From Halobacteriales archaeon QS_6_71_20 (GTDB lineage: Archaea; Halobacteriota; Halobacteria; Halobacteriales; Haloferacaceae), in assembly GCA_003020945.1 (NCBI GenBank), contig PXRU01000003.1:1-64000 (forward strand): 64,000 nt of DNA. Reading direction: 5' to 3'. Positions 60,361-64,000 of this stretch are shown one piece after another. The notes under the pieces are model-generated. The model did not search any database. It was not told the DNA's origin and worked only from the letters and a program-made list of their open reading frames with translations. Position 1 is the stretch's first letter. Every line of letters begins with the position of its first letter. The translations under genes and the position numbers were made by a program.

Positions 60361-61572
60361 TTACGCCTCGATCTCGACCTCGTACCCCGCCTCCTCCAGC
60401 GCCGCCACGACCTCCGCGGCGTGCTCGTGGCCGTGGGTCTCCATCTCGACCTCCAGGTCGGCCGCGTCGACCGCGATGTCGCGGGAGGTGCGGTCGTGGC
60501 TCACCGCGTACACGTTCGCGTTCGCGTCGGCGATGATCCGCGAGACGCGCTTCAGCTCGCCCGGGCGGTCCTTCAGCTCCAGCGACACCTTCAGGTACCG
60601 ACCCATGCGGACGAGCCCGCGCATCACGATCGTCGTCAGCGTGTTCATGTCGATGTTCCCGCCACACAGCGCGGGGACGATCGTCTCCCCCTCCTCGTAC
60701 TCGAACGCCTCCTCCAGCACGGCCGAAAGCGCCACAGCGCCCGCGCCCTCGACGACGGTCTTCGAGCGTTCGAGCAGCAGCGTCAGCGCCTCCGCGATCT
60801 CCTCGTCGTCGACGGTAACCACCTCGTCGACGCGCTCGCGGATGTACGGGAGGGTGTGCTCGCCCACCTCCCGGACCGCGATGCCGTCGGCGATGGTGTC
60901 GACGCCGTCGAGCGCCACGCGGTCGCCCGCCGCGACCGAGCGGGCCGCCGAGTCCGCGCCCGCCGCCTGCACGCCGACGACGCGCACGTCGTCGAGCGCG
61001 CCTTTCAGCGCCGTCGCCACCCCCGAGATCAGGCCGCCGCCGCCGATCGGAACGACGACCGTGTCCACCGCGGGGCACTGTTCGGCGATCTCGAGACCGA
61101 GCGTTCCCTGGCCGGCAATCACGCGCTCGTCCTCGAAGGCGTGGACGTACACGCGGTCCTCCCCGCGCTCGATCTCGTGGGCGCGCTCCTGTGCCTCGTC
61201 GTAGTCGACGCCGTGGAGCACCACGTTCCCGCCGTAGCGCCGCGTCGCCTCCACCTTCGAGACGGGGGCGTACTTCGGCATCACGACCGTCGAGTCGACG
61301 CCCGTCCGCGAGGCCGCGAGCGCGACCCCCTGGGCGTGGTTGCCGGCGCTTGCGGTGACGACGCCCCGCTCCCGTTCCGCGTCGTCGAGGGCGGCGATCC
61401 GGTTCGTCGCCCCGCGGATCTTGAACGCGCCGGTCCGCTGGGCGTTCTCCAGTTTCAGGTGGACGTCCGCCCCCGTCAGTTCCGAGAAGCTGAACGAGTA
61501 GGTGAGGGGGGTCCGCACCGCGACCTGTTCGACGTGCTCGCGGGCGGCGACCACATCGTCGTAGCTGAGCAT
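60361..61572 (-). CDS. ilvA: Threonine ammonia-lyase
   Basis: LKLENAQRTGAFKIRGATNRIAAL, VTASAGNHAQGVALAA, PIGGGGLISGVATALK, C-terminal ACT domain; ATG 61572. Confidence 0.95.
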   Translation of the reverse strand: MLSYDDVVAAREHVEQVAVRTPLTYSFSFSELTGADVHLKLENAQRTGAFKIRGATNRIAALDDAERERGVVTASAGNHAQGVALAASRTGVDSTVVMPKYAPVSKVEATRRYGGNVVLHGVDYDEAQERAHEIERGEDRVYVHAFEDERVIAGQGTLGLEIAEQCPAVDTVVVPIGGGGLISGVATALKGALDDVRVVGVQAAGADSAARSVAAGDRVALDGVDTIADGIAVREVGEHTLPYIRERVDEVVTVDDEEIAEALTLLLERSKTVVEGAGAVALSAVLEEAFEYEEGETIVPALCGGNIDMNTLTTIVMRGLVRMGRYLKVSLELKDRPGELKRVSRIIADANANVYAVSHDRTSRDIAVDAADLEVEMETHGHEHAAEVVAALEEAGYEVEIEA

Positions 61573-61792
61573 ATCCGGCCTTGACCGGGTGCCGGTGTAT
61601 CGGTTGCGGTCGCCGGCCCGCCGGCTCACGGCGTCGAAGTGGGGAAAGAGGGGGAATGCACGCGTGCGGTGCGCACCTGTTCGGATGGTCCCCGGATGTA
61701 AAAAGGTAATTCACGCGCGGCGGAAGTGAAACCGCACGACAGCGCGAGGATAATTCGCCCGTCAGACGCGCGTCGGCCCCGTGTCTCGCGTT

Positions 61793-62290
61793 TCAAGCTT
61801 CCGGCCGTCGGCGGACCGTCACGTCGCGCTCGGCGACGCCGCGGCGGACGCGCCCGGGGAAGCCGCCGGTACCGGGCCAGGCGGCGTCGGCGCCGAGCCG
61901 TTCGGGGTCGCCGACGTACACCGCGGCCTCCCCCTCGGGGTCGCCGTCGGGGGAGACGAGCGGGACGGACACCCTCACGTAGTGCCCGTCGTCGACCCCC
62001 TCGTACCGGTCCAGCGTCGCGACCTCCTCGGTACGGAGCAGCCGCCCCCCGACCGCGGCATCGACGCCCGCCGCCCGGCCGGGCACCGGGGCATTGGTGT
62101 GCACGTCCGCCCGGCCGACGGTCGGTCCCTCGGCGTCGTCCGTCGGGGAGTCGGGCGGCGCGAGCGTCGGGTACTCCCCCTCGACGACGCGCAGGCCCGT
62201 GAGCGTCGCCGCGCCGACGAACGCGAACGAGTCCAGCAGCTCGCGCACCTGCGCCGGCTCGGTGAGCGTGCCGTAGACGAAAACGTCCAT
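61793..62290 (-). CDS. Gamma-glutamylcyclotransferase-like (AIG2/GGCT) protein
   Basis: MDVFVYGTLTEPAQVRELLDSFAFVGAATLTGLRVVEGEYPTL, LDRYEGVDDGHYVR. Confidence 0.9.
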   Translation of the reverse strand: MDVFVYGTLTEPAQVRELLDSFAFVGAATLTGLRVVEGEYPTLAPPDSPTDDAEGPTVGRADVHTNAPVPGRAAGVDAAVGGRLLRTEEVATLDRYEGVDDGHYVRVSVPLVSPDGDPEGEAAVYVGDPERLGADAAWPGTGGFPGRVRRGVAERDVTVRRRPEA

Positions 62291-62411
62291 CTCCGTGTTC
62301 GTCGAGGAGCGCCGTCGGCTTGGCCCTTCGGGCGCCCGGCGCGACCGCGGGAGCCGTGGCGGGCCGTTCCGCTTCCGGAACGGCCAAACCGCGGCCGGGC
62401 GAGGCGTCGGT

Positions 62412-63782
62412 ATGGACCGCGAGCGGCTGCTCGGCGTCTGGCGGCGCGTGCTCTCGCTCGCGTGGCCGGTGATGGCCGAGCAGACGTTCCGCACGGCGAT
62501 GCGGACCACGGACGTCATCGTCACCGCGCAGTTCTCCCCCGCCGCCGTCGTCGCGATCGGCCTCGCGGACCTGTACGCCCGCTTCCCGCTGCGCATCGGG
62601 CTCGGCCTCGGCGGCGGCGCCATCGCGCTGTCCAGCCAGGACACCGGCGCCGCGGCCGACGCGAACCGCGACGAGGCCGTGACGCAGGCGGTGCTGATGG
62701 GGGTGCTGGCGGGGCTGCCGTTCGTCCTGATCGGCGTCTTCCTGGGCGAGCCGATCGTCGCGCTGCTGGGCGCGAACGCCGACACCGCCGCGCTCGGGGG
62801 GACGTACCTCGCGATCGTGTTCGCCACCGCGCCCGCCCGCCACGTCGCGCTCATCGGCGCGCGCTCCCTGCAGGGGACCGGCGACACCCGCACCCCGATG
62901 TACGTCAACGTGTTCGCCAACGCGCTCAACATCGCCGGCTCGTTCGTGCTCGGCCTCGGGCTGGCGGGCGCCCCGCGGCTGGGCGTCGTCGGCGTCGGCG
63001 TCTCGACGGCCGCCGCGAACGTGCTCACCGCCGTCCTCCTGCTGGCGGCGATGGCGACCTCGTGGGCCGACGCGAGCCTCGTCCGCCCCCGCGACACGGT
63101 GATCGCGAGACAGCTTCTGCGCGTCTCCGCGCCGCGCGTGCTGGAGGGCTTTTCGGCGACGATCGCGGAGTTCCCGTTCAACGCCCTGCTGCTGGGCTTC
63201 GGGACGGAGGTCAACGCGGGCTTTCAGATCGGCCGCCGGATGTACCAGCAGGTGACCGGCCCGCTGTCGCGCGGCTACAACGTCGCCGCCAGCGTCGTCG
63301 TCGGACAGTCGCTGGGCGACGGCGACCCCGACGGCGCCCGGTACGACGGCTACGCCGTGACGGCGCTGGGGCTGGCCACCGTGGGCGTCATCGGGCTGCT
63401 CCTCGTCGCGCTCGCGCCGGCGTTCGTCGCGGTGTTCACCGACGACGCCGGGACCGTCCCCCACGCGGTCGCGTTCGCCCGCGTGTACGGCGCCACCGGG
63501 GCGTTCCTCGTCGGCTTCACCGTGCTCTCGGGGGCGCTCCAGGGCGCCAGCGAGACGCGCATCCCGCTTGCCGCCCGGCTCACGGGGACGTTCGGCTTCC
63601 TGCTGGGGACGACGTATCTCGTCGGCGACGTGCTCGGCTTCGGCGCCTCCGGCGCGTATCTCGGCGTCGGCCTCCAGTACGTCTGCATGGCCGCCCTCGT
63701 CGTCTGGGGGTTCCGGTCCACGGGCTGGGCGGACCGCGCCGCCGAGATGATGGCCGAACGCGGGAGCGCCGAGGGAGCGTAG
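62412..63782 (+). CDS. MATE family efflux transporter
   Basis: LSLAWPVMAEQTFRTAMRTTDVIV..., GARSLQGTGDTRTPMYVNVFANALNIAGSFVLGLG, VGQSLGDGDPDGA; 12-TM-like. Confidence 0.92.
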   Translation: MDRERLLGVWRRVLSLAWPVMAEQTFRTAMRTTDVIVTAQFSPAAVVAIGLADLYARFPLRIGLGLGGGAIALSSQDTGAAADANRDEAVTQAVLMGVLAGLPFVLIGVFLGEPIVALLGANADTAALGGTYLAIVFATAPARHVALIGARSLQGTGDTRTPMYVNVFANALNIAGSFVLGLGLAGAPRLGVVGVGVSTAAANVLTAVLLLAAMATSWADASLVRPRDTVIARQLLRVSAPRVLEGFSATIAEFPFNALLLGFGTEVNAGFQIGRRMYQQVTGPLSRGYNVAASVVVGQSLGDGDPDGARYDGYAVTALGLATVGVIGLLLVALAPAFVAVFTDDAGTVPHAVAFARVYGATGAFLVGFTVLSGALQGASETRIPLAARLTGTFGFLLGTTYLVGDVLGFGASGAYLGVGLQYVCMAALVVWGFRSTGWADRAAEMMAERGSAEGA

Positions 63783-64000
63783 CCGCCGGACCGGCGGCGC
63801 GGCGAGAGCGAGGAGATCTGCCGGCTCAGCCGGTGGACCGGCCGCTCGGAGATCGTCCCCGTGTCCGTACTGTTCACCGGGCCGTTCCGGACCAGGTGCT
63901 GAGGAGTCCGGATGCCGTGACCGGCGAACTGGGGAGCCGAACGGGTGTGTCGACGCTGCGAGACGGCTGAAGACCGGAGGTCCGGACGGCGGGTCGACGG

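Noticed and set aside
63782-63802. gccgccggaccggcggc hairpin after the MATE gene as a terminator
   Set aside because: Such short GC palindromes are frequent by chance at this composition and there is no T-rich tract typical of archaeal termination.

Overview
This 64 kb window is high-GC haloarchaeal chromosome with an acidic proteome, probably Halorubrum-like (lineage is inferred). Most of it is ordinary core genome: DUF58/MoxR cluster, otsA/otsB, an RNase R-type exoribonuclease, SepF, FAU-1, LVIVD and ROK proteins, UspA, a YgfZ/GcvT-like protein, geranylgeranyl reductase-like, 5'-nucleotidase, uvrA, thermosome, leuS, hisH, Hsp20, pheA, hisE, pdxT, SecG/Sec61-beta, L40e, UDG, rhomboid, L15e, RIO2, lipoate ligase, endonuclease IV, M32 peptidase, UvrD-like helicase, riboflavin synthase, a tRNA-Ser(GGA), ilvA and MATE. 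The most unusual non-coding signals are: (1) two dispersed ~110 bp extragenic elements (45739-45854 on minus, 56696-56803 on plus). They share GAAAGGGGC...GGGGCTTTC end boxes, and their terminal 22-nt arms differ in sequence between copies but stay self-complementary within each copy. (2) An AT-rich accessory island (~58.68-60.36 kb) with vapBC, a Tat lipoprotein gene broken by an in-frame TAA, and repeated ATAAACAAAC boxes in direct and inverted orientation. (3) An ~85 bp tandem repeat array at 7904-8206. Other points: a TumE-like toxin/HTH pair and two apparently frameshifted genes (DUF7093-like; small membrane protein after leuS). No searches were run; all calls come from reading the sequence and the supplied ORF track.
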